From contig NC_045141.1 in NCBI RefSeq assembly GCF_008831285.2, positions 23,156,742-23,220,741 on the forward strand: a stretch of 64,000 nt of DNA, read 5' to 3'. Positions within the stretch are counted from its first letter, which is position 1; the number at the start of each line of letters is the position of its first letter. The notes below the pieces were generated by a model. The model did no database searches, had not been told where the DNA came from, and saw only the letters and a program-made list of their open reading frames with translations. This DNA is from Nymphaea colorata. Taxonomy: Eukaryota > Streptophyta > Magnoliopsida > Nymphaeales > Nymphaeaceae. Below, in pieces: positions 37,824 to 50,629 of the stretch. The position numbers were made by a program, and so were the translations under genes.

Positions 37824-38450
37824 TTGGAAAATCCTGACTCCAAAGGTTTTATAATGGTAGTTTGTTGTCCTGGGAATTGAAAGAGACTCGGCCTGCGGAG
37901 ATATCAAAACGAAGAAATTAATAGTTCATTTCAATCAAATCTCTCTTTTTTCTCTTAACGGCAGTGAACATATGTGTTTCTAATGATCAACCAGAACACC
38001 ATTCAGAAGCTCAGCTCAGAAAGGAAATCTGTAAGTTGTCAATGAGATTTGGATCGTCCTGAATCAGGTCATTCAAAGAGACATTAATTCAACCATGATC
38101 ATGATATTAACGTTTGAAAAATGCCATCATGAACGTATTGATCTATACTTGCTGTGGCACCAAATTTGATCATGTTCATAGTATAAATTAGAAGCTGATT
38201 GGAGAAAAACGACCATCTTTTTCAGAATGAAAGCCTACAAACCTCTCTGTTTCTTTCCCTATCCATGTCGAACGAACAAGTTTTAACTAAACAGGTTTAC
38301 GAAAACAAATACCAAATCAAAACATGAATGGACTAATAAGCAAGGCTACAAAGCTACACACCTCTGATTTGAGCAAGAAATAATCGAGCCTTTCGCTTCC
38401 AACTTTTAGTCAGAACCTCTGTCTCCTTCTTTCTCTCTGCACACTCTCTA
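37824..38450 (-). other. 5' UTR with intron, FORKED-like gene
   Basis: Minus-strand transcript start near 38450 inferred from the TATA box upstream. The first non-coding exon ends at 38361 with CAGAG/GTGTGT. The acceptor (ATATCTCCGCAG) places the second exon start at 37892, and the frame is open but ATG-less until 37823. No upstream ATG is seen in the first exon. Confidence 0.6.
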
Positions 38451-38476
38451 AGTAGCGATCCACCAACCCTCTTGGT

Positions 38477-38484
38477 ATTTATAT
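38477..38484 (-). promoter_or_regulatory. TATA box of the FORKED-like gene
   Basis: TATAAATA on the minus strand within CATATAAATACC, about 30 bases upstream of the inferred transcription start and 120 upstream of the 5'-UTR splice donor. Confidence 0.6.
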
Positions 38485-39228
38485 GGGATGACCGCTAGGA
38501 AGAAGAAGAGAGGGAAAGGACAAGGAGGGAGCAGGTGCATGAGAAGAGAAGCCTCATGAAATTTCTAAGCTTTGCTTCTGTCGGCAAACATGTGGACGGC
38601 CATGAGTGCCTGGTGCTTGGTACCACCATGGCCGATTTGCAGCATCTCTCTCCCTCTCTCTCTTCAACAGCACCAGCAGCCAGACAGCAGGACTCGCCTT
38701 TTTAGAGTATTTCCTCCTTCACACCCTACACATTTGCGCCCTCCTTGTCTGCTCCTTATGCTAAGCCTTTCCTCGTCGTCCTCCTCCCTCCTGCGCTTCT
38801 TCCCAAGTTGCTACTTTGCTGCTTTTACATGCTAACTAGCAGGCAGGCAAATGAAATGCCCCCTTACGTCCTTCAAAATAACGAGTGCGCCACGAAAGGC
38901 CTCGAGCATAAGCAGGCCTGAATGAGCCGCCGGTGTCTCCTCTGTTCCGGCGAACGAGGAACGGCCGGGTGCAATGTTCATGCAGTTCGGACAATTTCTT
39001 CGGAAACTGCACCTGTTGGTATCAACGAGTTTCGAGTTGTTTTTAATGCTACAACACATGGGCGGATTCCACTTTTTTCCGGCTGTTGGTCAACAGTGTG
39101 GGTGGATGAGATTTAGATGGTTGGGAACAGGAAAACATGTATCTGATTGGAATCTTGAAACATGAAAGTTTAGTCTGTTAGAATAAATCAGTTGTAAATT
39201 TACATAAACTGATTCGGTTCTAAAAGAA

Positions 39229-39462
39229 TGGTTTTTTGTTCGATTCTCATCAACACTAATGCAATCTTGGACCTTGGGGATAAGGGTAGGGAAAGAGTTT
39301 TAGTTTCGAAACAGAAAGTCTTTCATCCAGTTAATTGACGACCAGTCAGTCGGTCTCTTGTTCGATTCTCGTCACTAATCTTACGTAAGGGTTTTAGCTT
39401 TGGAGTCGGAAATTTTTTTATTGCAGGGCCCAATAACATTTTCGTCTAGTTAATTGACGACC
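39229..39462 (+). repeat. Diverged tandem duplication, about 115-120 bp x 2
   Basis: Two copies share GTTCGATTCTC(A/G)TCA near the start, GGGTTTTAG/GAGTTTTAG in the middle, and end CAGTTAATTGACGACCA or CTAGTTAATTGACGACCA (about 39342 and 39462). The GTTCGATTCTC phrase resembles a tRNA B box. A related phrase (TGATTTGATTCTCATAGATG) occurs near 47495, so this may derive from an old SINE-like repeat. Confidence 0.55.
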
Positions 39463-40148
39463 ATTAGAAAAAGATGACGAGCCAAATAAAGCGTGAACGT
39501 AGAGAAGGGAAAGTACTTTCCACGGGAATCGGAAAGTGGCATTGGAGTAGTTTCGGGGCAAAGGAGGGAGAATAAAGCAGAGTGTGCTTTTATAAAGCGG
39601 CCGTGAAACTTGCTCCATGATAGCCGCGTTCCGATCGTGCGCTCGAAGCACCAAACACCCAAGTAGGGAAAGGAACACGCGTCACAAGGATTGTTTGATT
39701 AAAGTATTTCCCTTTCCTTCGTGTCTCTATTTATCCACATAAATGCGTTGTTTAACTCTATCGTCTCGGAGTTCACGTTATTTATGCGAACACTGACAAC
39801 CAAATTGTGCAATTTGGGGTGCGAAAAGACGATATTATTATCTCCACATCACTCTCTCTCGAGATGAGTACAAAAGTCGAATTATCATTTCTGTTGTCCA
39901 AATACTTCCATGCAATTCAAGCTCATTTCTGTTGTCCCAAGAGTTTCGTTGCCTATAAAATACTATCAATCACGTCTAGTTTGATCGTGTATGTGTGTGT
40001 CTACGTATACAGGTTTCCTAGATTTCTCCATCAAAATTTGAACAAAGAAATCTTCCGTTCTTCTACAGGGATGATGTAGCATACCGCTGGATGCATTGCA
40101 TCCAGCAGGGGGTTTAATCGTGCCTAATGCATTAGCCGTTTGGAAAAT

Positions 40149-40165
40149 TATATATATATATATAT
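40149..40165. repeat. (TA)n microsatellite
   Basis: Short TA run in an AT-rich spacer. A second one is at 40482-40500. Confidence 0.85.
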
Positions 40166-40481
40166 CATAGTCACAAATAATGTTTCAGAGTTTTAAACAG
40201 CAAAGAGCTATAACACAATGAGTTTGAAAAAACTTAAAATAAAGAAAAAGTAAAATAAGTGAGAAACTAATAATACAAACATGAAAAGAAAAGTACATTT
40301 GTAATAAATAAAATTAAAAAATTTAAAAAAGACTGTTTTATATTAAAAACTGAAAAAATGAAAAACTTGAAAAAAAACATGTTTTTCATTTTTAATGTTA
40401 AAAAAACACTTTTTTAAAGTTTTAAATGGACAATTAATTTATGGTTTTTTTTGTTTTTTTTGAAAAAACTTGTTTTTTTAC

Positions 40482-40500
40482 TATATATATATATATATAT
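40482..40500. repeat. (TA)n microsatellite
   Basis: TA run followed by A-rich sequence. Confidence 0.85.
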
Positions 40501-41826
40501 AAAAGGAAAAAAAAAGGAAAAGAAAGTGACTGATCCTTAGACGGCATAATAGTGTTTGCATCAGTACTGGTCCTCCCACTAAGTGAATGGTCAATTTCTC
40601 TCTCTTTAAGTGTATAAAATTTCCGGGACCTTTACCACTGGCTTACAGATGTCATATTCATATTTAAAACCGTAAGAAACAATATCAGAATTCGAGTTCT
40701 TAGGGCCAAAAATTTTAATTATATATCTGGTTGCTGAACCTTCATAAACTTTTTGACATTTCCATTAGACAATCATTACTGAAAAAAGGTAAGCCTTTGA
40801 ATTTTGAACAATTTAAATTTTAGGGCAAATTTTGCAAAGAATTCAGAAACATGAGCAAACAATTTCTCGACCAAACAAAACAAGGAAATTGCCGAGCTGG
40901 GTTGAAAGAGATGCCTTACTTGTCAACAGAGTGAAAGCATCACTGCTTAGCTTTTCAATGGAAATGTCCCCTTTTTCAAGCCATCCATCACATTCACATC
41001 CTCCTTTCTTCTAATTTGTCTTTCAATGCCACTTTTTGCATTCGGCAGCGCAATCAACACTTGTTAACTTTAAACTATTTTTTAGGATTATTTTAAGATA
41101 TTTATTTTATTTTCTGATTTATTTAGTTATTTATTCTAAAATAATCGTTTTAATGCTTTTAAATGATTCACACTAGAGGAAGGGGACAATCATCCATTCA
41201 TTAAAGTTATTCAAATATTTTTCTTCTCTTGATCAAAGATATGTTCATACCAAAAAGCAACCAAGAATAAGAAAAGAGATCTACCACTTGCACTTGTTAC
41301 CATCAAAACGACTTAGAATGCCAAAGATCTTAAATTCAATTGGTGAAATCATTGCTCTTTCCAAGAAGGGGCATATTTATTGTAACCGACGAATTATTAT
41401 GATTTGACAGATCAGGCATAGGCTCAAGTCATTATAAAGGGATGCCGCCGACTATATGATCTTTCGTGAATTCCTACCAATTATTTGCCGTCCACGTTAA
41501 TCGGTCACGGTCCTGAGAAAATCTTTGGGAAATGCTCTTTGGCAGGTAAGAATTTTAGTGGAAAGTGAAAGGAGTTTGAATAGCCGGTGAAGGGGCGTTT
41601 GATGCCCTGAGAAAATTTTACCTGGGATAATCTTTCTTCCTGCAGCCTAAATGGGCTGTATATCTAATTCCATGGTTTTTGTGAATTTGCATGGATAACA
41701 TTATGTTATTAGAAGACCATACTCTAGTTGTTTCAGGAAATGTAATCAAATGTTGCGCATATTCACACTAAATTTCTTGAAGTAAAAACATAGTAAATCT
41801 GAAACATGTGCATATATGAACATATT

Positions 41827-42011
41827 CAAGGGTGGAGCTAGGGGGGCCTGCATGGGCCAACCTCAATTTTTTTTTTTAAATAAATACATGTAAATTTTAG
41901 AAAATTTTACTTGTTTTATATAAAAATTTTGAAAAATGATATTTGGGCCTTTGTCAAATTTAAAAACTTTAATTCAGCCCTACTCATGAAAAACTTCTTG
42001 CTTCGCTCCTG
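41827..42011 (+). mobile_element. hAT-like MITE with perfect 8-bp target duplication
   Basis: This 185-bp element starts CAAGGGTGGAGCTAGG and ends TTGCTTCGCTCCTG (reverse complement CAGGAGCGAAGCAA), so the ends are inverted repeats. It is flanked by AACATATT on both sides (41819-41826 and 42012-42019), the 8-bp duplication characteristic of hAT transposons. The interior is AT-rich with no coding capacity. This is the clearest copy of the family in the window. Confidence 0.85.
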
Positions 42012-43145
42012 AACATATTGTCTAATAACATAATGTTCTTCAAATTAAAAAAAAAAAAACACTGAAAAATCCTTAACTTTGTTTTTTCTTAAGGTCTTGT
42101 TGATGCATGAGTAAAATTTCGAGCGGTAAAATTACTATGAAAAAAAAAATCGATGGTAAAAAGTTGGACCTCCCCAGCTCCGACTTTTTTCAGGGTAAAA
42201 TTACCCTGATCCATTGAATTTGTCAATGTAGCTTTCCATGTGTTTGATTTGAGTATGAAAAGCCGTACAAAAAGGGTAAGTTTTATCCGATACACACTAA
42301 AATTTCTGTACATCAAACGAGGCCTAAAGGAAAACCCATCATGGATAAACTCTTGATGGGATAAAAGACCCGTTGAAGAGAATGATTTCCTGAGTTGGAT
42401 ATCCAACTTGAGTAAAATAACCCCATCCCAGCTGTTGGCACTCCAAGACTAGTTCAATTTTATTTTTGCTAGTAGATCCCTAAATGCATCCAGTTTGTAT
42501 TGGGAAATTGACATGACTTGAAACCCATAATATTGGATGAGTGCAATAATTGGCATGAAGAACACAAATATAGTGCCCACGGTAATCAAACAAAAGAAAC
42601 ACCCACTTCACACCGCTGGAGTCCTCCCGGTCACGAGTGGACTACGAGTATTGGCCGCGGTCTGTCTCGAAAGGTCTGGGCTGTGGCTGCCTAGGAGGAG
42701 GACTATATTACACCCTAATTGGCATGAATATGAGAGTGAGCAAGAGAGAGCACCAACTTTCTCACACTACAAAACAAATCACATGATTGTGGACGCCATT
42801 GTGCGTCTGGCTTAATATTGCATGCAAGTAATAAAGCATCTTGCTTTATAAGACCTTACGGGCAACACCCCACCTGCTTTTAGCAGAGCTTTAACGTTCA
42901 AGTTGAAAAACTTTTTAAAATGGATCTCGGGTCCGGGTCCCACCATCAACTACAAATGTTTTTTTGTATTATGTGGGCAGAATCCGCATCCAACTTTGCC
43001 GACGAAGAACATTGCCTGCCACAATGGCGCGTGGAAGCATCCTCATACTTTTTTCTGAGCCCCTTTTGTGTTCATCCTCCTCAATTTCACGTGGCCAACT
43101 TTCTTTTTTTTTTTCTCTCTTGTCACGTGGTTAGGTCTGTTTATT

Positions 43146-43283
43146 TATCTTAAAAAAAATTTGTAAATTTTAAAAAAATATTTGTTTTATATAAAAATTT
43201 TAAAAAATGATATTTCGACCCATATCAAAATTTAAAACCTTTAATTTGGTTTTCCCGTGAAAAAAATTTGGTTCTGCCCCTTT
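43146..43283 (+). mobile_element. Internal fragment of the hAT-like MITE
   Basis: Matches the interior of the 41827 copy: TTTGTTTTATATAAAAATTT, AAAAATGATATTT, TTTAAAACCTTTAATT, and a tail GGTTCTGCCCC. The GC-rich left terminus is missing. Confidence 0.6.
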
Positions 43284-44285
43284 TTAGATCAGCTTGAAGG
43301 TGCACAACTTATTCTCCTACCTCTAGGGCACTAGTTTGTTCGGCCATTTGCAAGGAAATGATGCCACCTAGTTTTGAACCTATGACTGACTTCCTACCAA
43401 CCCTCTAACCAACCGATGGGGGGCTTTTGGCCCCACCTAACATCAGTCTAGCCTTAATTCATCCTTAGATCCGAAAAAGAATCAAGTTACTCTTGGTCGT
43501 GACAAACTTGGGATTTCCAATCCCACGTATATTTGATTGTATACTTGCATCTTAAAACTGAGTGAAGAATGTCATATTCTCCACCGGCTAATTTTATTCA
43601 CTCAAATTAAAGTTTAAAACCGTATTTGTGTCTTGGATAACCATCGTATTTGATAGCTTGAGATCTCAAAATTTTAGACTGTTTTGAAATTTATGCTACG
43701 TGAGATCCACTGTTGAAACAAATAAGGATCTCAATCCACGCATCATGTAACAAGGGGTGAATCTGACTCGAACTTAATGTTCATAGATCCAAGATTCTTG
43801 ATGATTATGGATCCTCGGCGACCTGCAGCTAGCAAACACACCTGACAGTCAAACGCGACATTAAGGCGTTAACCAAGTTAAACGAGTGAAGAGTTCTTGC
43901 ATTTTAGCTTTCATGAACGCCCCAAAAAGTGAAGTAGATTTAAAAAACATTAGTTGCATTTCGTAAATTTGCCTCAATTTTAATGGTAGATTCCCCGAAT
44001 CATAAGTAACTGGTCCATTAGCCAAACAGACCCTAATGTTTGAAAGAGGTTAAGCGTTCAATGTTGGATCCAAATTTATGAATTAAGGCGCACAAACTTG
44101 AACTTGGCTTGGACCCAAGTGCAATCCGGTGCACGGGGTCCTATCCTTTTAGAACCAGGAGATAAATGGATCCGATACCAGACTGCTCAATTAGCTTTAT
44201 TTAGCTGCGTTCAAATTTCGAAACCATACATTGTAGTGCATAAAACTTGGATTTGGTTCGGTTCGTTGTTCAAGGACCAGGCAGC

Positions 44286-44466
44286 CAGGGGCGAAGAGGG
44301 GGGTGCTTAGGCCATGGCCCCACCCTAACTAACTTAAAAAAAAAAAAATACACTAGAAAAATAAAAAATTGTTAGTTGTGCAATGTATTTTTTTTATTTG
44401 GATTCAGTTTAGTCATATCCAGATCCGAGGTTGAACTATTTGGCCCGCTTCCTGGCTCCGCCTCTA
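44286..44466 (+). mobile_element. hAT-like MITE copy
   Basis: This 181-bp copy starts CAGGGGCGAAGAGG and ends CCTGGCTCCGCCTCTA. The flanks CAGGCAGC and TAGTCAGC match at 6 of 8 positions, so a decayed 8-bp target duplication is likely. Its interior (GCCATGGCCCCA, TTAGTTGTGCAATGTATT) is shared with the 7938 copy, defining a subfamily. Confidence 0.7.
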
Positions 44467-47204
44467 TAGTCAGCTAGAGACCTACATGCTAGTAGTCGAA
44501 AGATATGGCAAAAAAACATGCTGAAATCATGGGTTATATGCTGATATGGAAATTGGATTATATTGGATATGAAGAATCTACCCAAATATGAAAATCCATG
44601 TGTTATTTGAAATCTATTTTTCAGTAGTCGTATATTTGAGGAGCATGCTGTATATAATAATTATATAAAAAAAATAGAGTCAACCAATAAATAAAGGAAT
44701 TTTATTAGACCATATAAACAGTTGCCTACACATGCCCACATGCGTCTACACCATTATTATTAGGAATTTTTCACTACTCTTTTGTTCGTTAGGTCCACAA
44801 GAGCCAATCCCTTGATCCACATGTCAGTGGGAAAGAAGAAAATAAATTTGGTTCGGTTGGAGTTTACTTAAATTCTTCAAATGTGTTAAAAAAACGTAAA
44901 AATCCAGGGGCTGGTTACCAACTAAATTTTAAATCTCTTTATTTGGATTTGGTCAGAAAAATGAGATCCGTCAGATTCTCTATGCAGTTTAATTTTCAAT
45001 TTTACATCCGAGTATTTGACTGGGATCCGGTAAATGTCCAACCCATTTGTTTATATCAATACCGATCGCCTCAGTTTTAAGCAATGAATTGAAGTTTGTA
45101 TCCTGAGCCCAAATTTTAAAGCTAAATCTGATTAAACCAAAGTCGGAGTTAAATCGAATTCAATAAAAACTACATGAACAACAATAATCACTTTGCCTTC
45201 CAAATCAGATTTTGGGTGTGTTTGAAAAAATGTAAAAAATGGATTTAACCAAAATCATTTTTCATGAAAACTGGTTTTAGAAAAGAAGTGAACAACCTGA
45301 ACCCTTCCAAGTTATTCACAAAAAACCTTTTTTTTTTTTCAGTATCTTACCCAAACATGAAAACCAGCTTTTAAAAACTTGATTTTCACTAAACCAAGTT
45401 TTTTAAAATCTGGGTTTTGGAGGGTGTCATCCAAACACCCAATAAATCTCGACATAGTTGTTATCTTTTACAAAACTTTTTAAATGCTATCATAATCATG
45501 AAAACCACTGCTCATAATTCATAAACTTGTCAACAAATAAATAGATATATAGATAGATCTTTTGAAACGTATGAATAAATTTTGGTAACAGAAGAAAAAT
45601 ATACCTAAGTTTTGAATTTCAGTCTTTTTAGTTACTTTTCTTTTTAGTGTTGAAATAAAATGATTTGAAGAATTGAACAAGTAAACGAAGAAGCATCGGC
45701 GGCAGAATTCTAAACTTCTTTGGCCCGAAAGCCGCCTTCTCCGCACGGCACTCACTTCCTTGCTGTGTTTGTTGAAGTATCACACGCGTAAGCAGCCGAT
45801 TGGTTCCCGCTGTGACGTTTCGTCAGCAACCGTCTGACCGAGGCTCCATATTGTGGGCGCCCCGATTCCAAAATGCCCCTGCGTATTCCAAATTTTACAA
45901 AACAAGTCCCCTCTCGCCTTCTTCCGACACGTAGTTAACCTTTCTAGTGAGAAGAATAACCGATATGCCACTGCACGCCACGTCGGATCCGGTATTTGGG
46001 TATGTGGATCTCTGGACTGGATCTGAAATCCAGTAAATCTCCCCGATGGAACCGAAATTTGATCATGCATTAGCAAAAAAGCTTGTGCCTCTCAAACTTT
46101 TGAAGTGGTTATGAACTTAATGTTAAAGTTAAATATTAAAAGTGGTTGTTTGGCGGTAAGTATATTGTAAATATATTTAAAAATTAAGACAGATTCACGT
46201 AACATTAAAAACTAATATCACAGGGATAATGCTTTTGAAACACGAGAACACACTATTCTTGTTTTTGTTTACCAAGCACACTTTCAATATTTTATACTAT
46301 CGTGAGGACAACAATAGACTAGAAGATAGGTCATCAAACCAAGGTGATCTGGTTTCCTGCCACAAGATGCGACTTCTCCATTACTTAAAAAGAATGCACT
46401 TCTTCATTTCGTTTTAGATGCGGAGATAGGGCTCTCTAGCAACACTTGTCTAGTTAATTTCATTTTAAGTTAGGAAGGGTCAAACGTCTGTTTCATTGCA
46501 AGAATACTAATTTTTTCATTTACATAAAAGCTAAACTTAAATTCACCGGTCATCGGCCGGAAAATTCTGGCCGTGAATATTGGCATCGGTGTGCGTGAAG
46601 ACTAATAGTCTTGAGATTTGGACCATGTCTACGAGCACCTGACAGACTTGGTGTGATTCGCTTTGCGTGTTGATTACGATGTGTTTCAAACTTAGAGACG
46701 CACAAACTTAGGCTCGAGCAGTTAAATATCGAATGTGACGGAATAATTGAGAAGTGAATTGAGTAATTCTACTTTGGAATTTGTAAAGGGTAGCATTGTA
46801 TGAAAAGTGTAGGAGGAAAGAGGAAGAAATTTCTCTCTGGCTTCTATCTCAACGCCACAAGAATGAACAGCGCCCACTGGGAGGATAATATGATTTGGAA
46901 CAATAATTGATTACTGCTGCCTTTTTTATACATGGCTTCTGATAGAAGGTTGGTGTTAGATCCAAAGATTGGCCAAGTCCAAACCAGTTGCTTGGTTTCC
47001 GATGGATATAGAAAAATTTACGGGAAGATTAAGATATTATAAGCAACCACATATTTTTTGTACCAATTTCTCAAAAGGCGGTTCTGCTTCGACGACAGTT
47101 AACAAAAATTAAACTGGCAAGGTTGCCTTTGAGAGGTTTTATCCATCTTATCTGGATTACACCGCTGGTTTCTGAACAAGAAATGAGTCATGCTGGAACT
47201 CAAG

Positions 47205-47390
47205 CAGCGTGGAGTCAGAAATTTTTCATGAGGGGTAGAATTAAAGTTTTTAAATTTTGACTAGGGTCGAATATCATTTTTCAAAATTTTTATATACAAC
47301 AAGTGAAACTTTCTAAAATTTAAATGTAATTTAAAAAAAAAATGAGAAAAGTGAGAGGGCCCATGCGAGCCTACCTTAGCTCCGCCCCTC
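47205..47390 (-). mobile_element. hAT-like MITE copy, inverted
   Basis: This 186-bp copy lies in the opposite orientation to the 41827 copy: plus-strand left end CAGCGTGGAGTCAG, right end CTTAGCTCCGCCCCTC. The flanks AACTCAAG (47197-47204) and AGCTCAAG (47391-47398) match at 7 of 8 bases. The interior shares ATCATTTTTCAAAATTTTTA with the reverse complement of the 41827 copy. Confidence 0.8.
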
Positions 47391-47429
47391 AGCTCAAGTG
47401 CACTATCCATTTTTTAAATAACTAGAAGG

Positions 47430-47454
47430 TTATATATATATATATATATATATA
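47430..47454. repeat. (TA)n microsatellite
   Basis: About twelve TA units in the spacer. Confidence 0.9.
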
Positions 47455-47620
47455 ATGTGTAGTATAGTTCATTGAACCAATGACTCGTGGACAGTATGTC
47501 TCTGATTTGATTCTCATAGATGTTACACTCCGGTTCAGGTTGAGAGGTAAGGGCTAAGGGTGAAGTCCTCTGAGCTTTCAGGATGAAGGTTGTATATTAA
47601 AAACATGAGTACATTATGTT

Positions 47621-47736
47621 AAGAAATTTATGAAAACACATTTAAGTTTTGATGAAACAATAAAAGCATGTTTAGGTTAAGAAAATTATGAAAACACATT
47701 TAAATTTTGATGAAACAAGAAAAGCATGTTTAAATT
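47621..47736 (+). repeat. Tandem duplication, 58 bp x 2
   Basis: AAGAAATTTATGAAAACACA... and AAGAAAATTATGAAAACACA... begin two copies 58 bases apart (47621 and 47679). Both run through TTTGATGAAACAA(T/G)AAAAGC to CATGTTTA. Confidence 0.8.
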
Positions 47737-48416
47737 TTGATTTTATTTTATTTAACTGGTTAGATTACATAGAAACCGGATGGCCAAATGAAAAACTAAA
47801 GTTAAATGTGTTTTTGTCATACTAAAACTTGAGCTTTTTTTAATTTTTTTTACAAAAAGGTGTATCATAGAATAAAAGCTAAATAAAGCCAAAAGTATTA
47901 GAATGCTAACAGAACAAACGCTTGAAAAAGATGTCGTGTTGCGTGTTCGGCCCCTAACACAGTTAGGGGTGTTCAGAGGAGAGACCGTGAGACCCATGAA
48001 CTTTCTATTCCCATATTGCCCATGAATATCAAACCTCAGTACTTGTTATCGCGAATTATTTTGTTACTTGCAATACTTAAAAAATAGGGCTTTGTTTTTG
48101 TAAATCACAACCAACGAAGACCTTGTTTTGTAACTGGGAAAGCTTTTGACATCAGGAGTTGCCAACATGAGCAAACTTTTGAAGAAAGTTTTCCTCTTTT
48201 ATTTCAGTCAATCTTTTTAAATAAAAAACTTTTTCTTTATTCCAGAGGGAAAAGCTTTTGCCTAAAATATGTTACCTCTAAAACCCGCCAAACAAGTTAC
48301 ATGTTATAGCCATAAAAAGCGACAATGTGTTATATGCTAGAAATAACCAGAATATCAGTGCTTTATAAATGAATGAAAGACTCTCTCTATAAGTTGATAG
48401 AATATGTCGATATATT

Positions 48417-48718
48417 CAAATGAGTTTAAGTGTTTATCGAGCCTTAATCGAGTCAAGCTCGAACTCAACACGTAACGATGAATATCAGTTCTATTCAAAT
48501 GAATTTGTCGAGCCTTAATCGAGTTCAACTTGAGCTCAACACCTAATGATGAATATCAATTATATACCAATGAGTTTGTCGAGGCTTAATCGAGTTGAAC
48601 TCGAGTTCAACACGTAACTGCCGAGTTGAGCTTGATCCGCTTCCGTCGAGCTATTATCGAGCTCAAGCCGAGTTTGAGCTGACTCAACTCGGGCTTGACT
48701 CGACTTGTGTTCACCCCT
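48417..48718 (+). repeat. 71-bp tandem array in a GAGCTC/ACTCGA-rich repeat
   Basis: The phrase TCGAGCCTTAATCGAGT recurs at 48437, 48508 and 48579 with a 71-bp period (about three units, diverged by some 10-15 percent by eye). Each unit carries TCGA..CTCAACACGTAA. The array passes into GAGCTCAAGCCGAGTTTGAG and ends GTGTTCACCCCTAAA, the end also typical of the widespread AGGGGTGAACACGAG-type plant repeat. Related to 13505-13830. Confidence 0.75.
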
Positions 48719-49400
48719 AAATGCAGTTCGAATTCAATTGTGTATTTAAAAGACAAATTTATATTCAGTTGTGAATTTAAAAGTTGATTTTCGATTGTAA
48801 AACTTAAAATCAGATCTGGGCAAGCCGGTAGACTCGTCGTCGTTCGTATTAAAATACAAACACGAGATGATAGGATAAGTCCAATTCAAATTTGATCCAT
48901 CGAAAACCTTACAAGCCATTGACACCTGACTAAAATAGATTCTAGCGAGACAACTTCGAGTTTGAAGATCCAACCGGATGAGAGGACAGTTCGTGCCCAC
49001 AAATGACTCAGGTTTTAGTCAAAATAGATTCAAATGAAAGAAACACTGCTAAAATTTGTTAGTAATGTAAACCGGATTACATTCAGCTGTGGACATCGAT
49101 CTAGATGTCGAAGTTGACAATGGATTGGAACCGATTAAATGAATCAGATCCGGTTTGAGCTACTGAATCCATGTAAACAGATCCTGGTCCGGACTTGGAT
49201 CCGAACCGTTTGCGCCACTTGTTCCCGCCCCCACCCAGAATCTAGCCAGGTAGGTAGATAAATGTAGGGTAAAATTGTAAATAATGGAGAAATATAGTCC
49301 ATTTGATAGAGCCCCTTACTTCATTCAAATTGAGCGTTTAACTGCAGCTCTCACGTTCCCTTTCGTTCTTTCGCAGTACAAAACAGGTGAGAGAGAGAAT

Positions 49401-50586
49401 AAAATAAAAAGGAAAAAGGAATCGACGGTAAAGCGGAGGCAAAAAAAATCCCACTTCATTCGACGACCGGAAATTCATTGAGTTTCTTCTCGGTAAAGTA
49501 CACCGGAAGGCCGAGGGCTGCCGGAGTTCGCTGCTGGCGGTGGCAGAATGAGGGTTCACCGGCGGAGCGTTAGCTGTGGCCGTCCCCAACAGGTTTTGCC
49601 CTGAGGAAATGAAATTGCACACGAAGAAATTTGAGGTTTGGAGGAGGGAAGGACACGACTTTTCCGCCATATGGAGGGAGGTAGAACACAATAAGCCTTC
49701 TAATGTCTTGTTAATTTTTCGCCCTAATTTCTTGTGCTGTTATTTCTGAAGGTTCTTAGTGGCCGAATTGGGTCGAATTAGGGTTTTTTTCGTTGGCGTG
49801 CCTCGACGTTCTTTTTACGCCTTACTGGTTCTGGATTCGTAAATAGATGTGTTTGGACTTCCTTCAGGAAGATGTACTTCTCTTGCTCTCGTGTTTAAGC
49901 TGTCAGTATTTAGTCCTCTTGTCTGCCTTATACTCCCAAAGTTGGCTTCTTGAATGAGAGGACCCCTAGTTAGGTTTTCGGAATGACTGAATCTCAGCTT
50001 TCATTTGAACGATTAGTGAATCCATACACGAGTGCACGTATAGTTGTTCGGTGTCTTGCTGCGTGTACGTAAATTTGTGCTTCTGTAGGGCTTCTCATGC
50101 TAACGGTTTAAAAGAAGACGATTTTGTAAGTTTTTCGCTGGTGGGAAACAAATTCATTTCCTTTTTTTTTTTTTTTTCTTTTTGGATCTTGTGCAGGTGG
50201 TTAGTTATAGTTTCACGAAACACGCTATGGAAAACCTTCATTTTTCTTTTTTCAGTAGGCAAATTCCCACTAGTTATGTTTAGGGACCGTACCCACAACT
50301 GTTGACGACCATCTTTAAGATCTTGAGTTCAAGATCCTAGCCAGTCTGACGGCAATACATTGCTTGAGTTGCTCTGAGGTGTTGCAATAAAAAAATTGTA
50401 CCTTTCATAAACGAGTTCAATGCCATGCATGCAAGTGAACGGACAATGGAAAACTACAGCGAATGGTTCATCTCTAACAAAGAACACGTCCTACGATGCT
50501 TTCCTGGAGGACCTGATTAAGGGCCTTGTGACAATGGATCTAGGAGTCTCATTTCCCGATGTGTGTGTTTGTGTGAGTATCTATAT

Positions 50587-50629
<43 letters not shown>

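Larger units (their letters stand above)
38500..49400. other. 11-kb gene-poor spacer
   Basis: No host gene could be assembled. C/T-rich stretches at 38640-38800 and GC-richer patches at 42600-42720 and 45690-46020 give short frames only. The minus-strand patch 46076-45700 looks promoter-like (mixed GC, CCAATCGG motif, then a short ATG frame), but no coding exons follow. It may be an orphan promoter or a gene remnant. Four MITE copies and several tandem repeats inside are listed separately. Confidence 0.45.

Noticed and set aside
45519-46076. Minus-strand frames that could be a first exon with promoter
   Set aside because: No downstream exons and no protein likeness. Composition alone is not enough.
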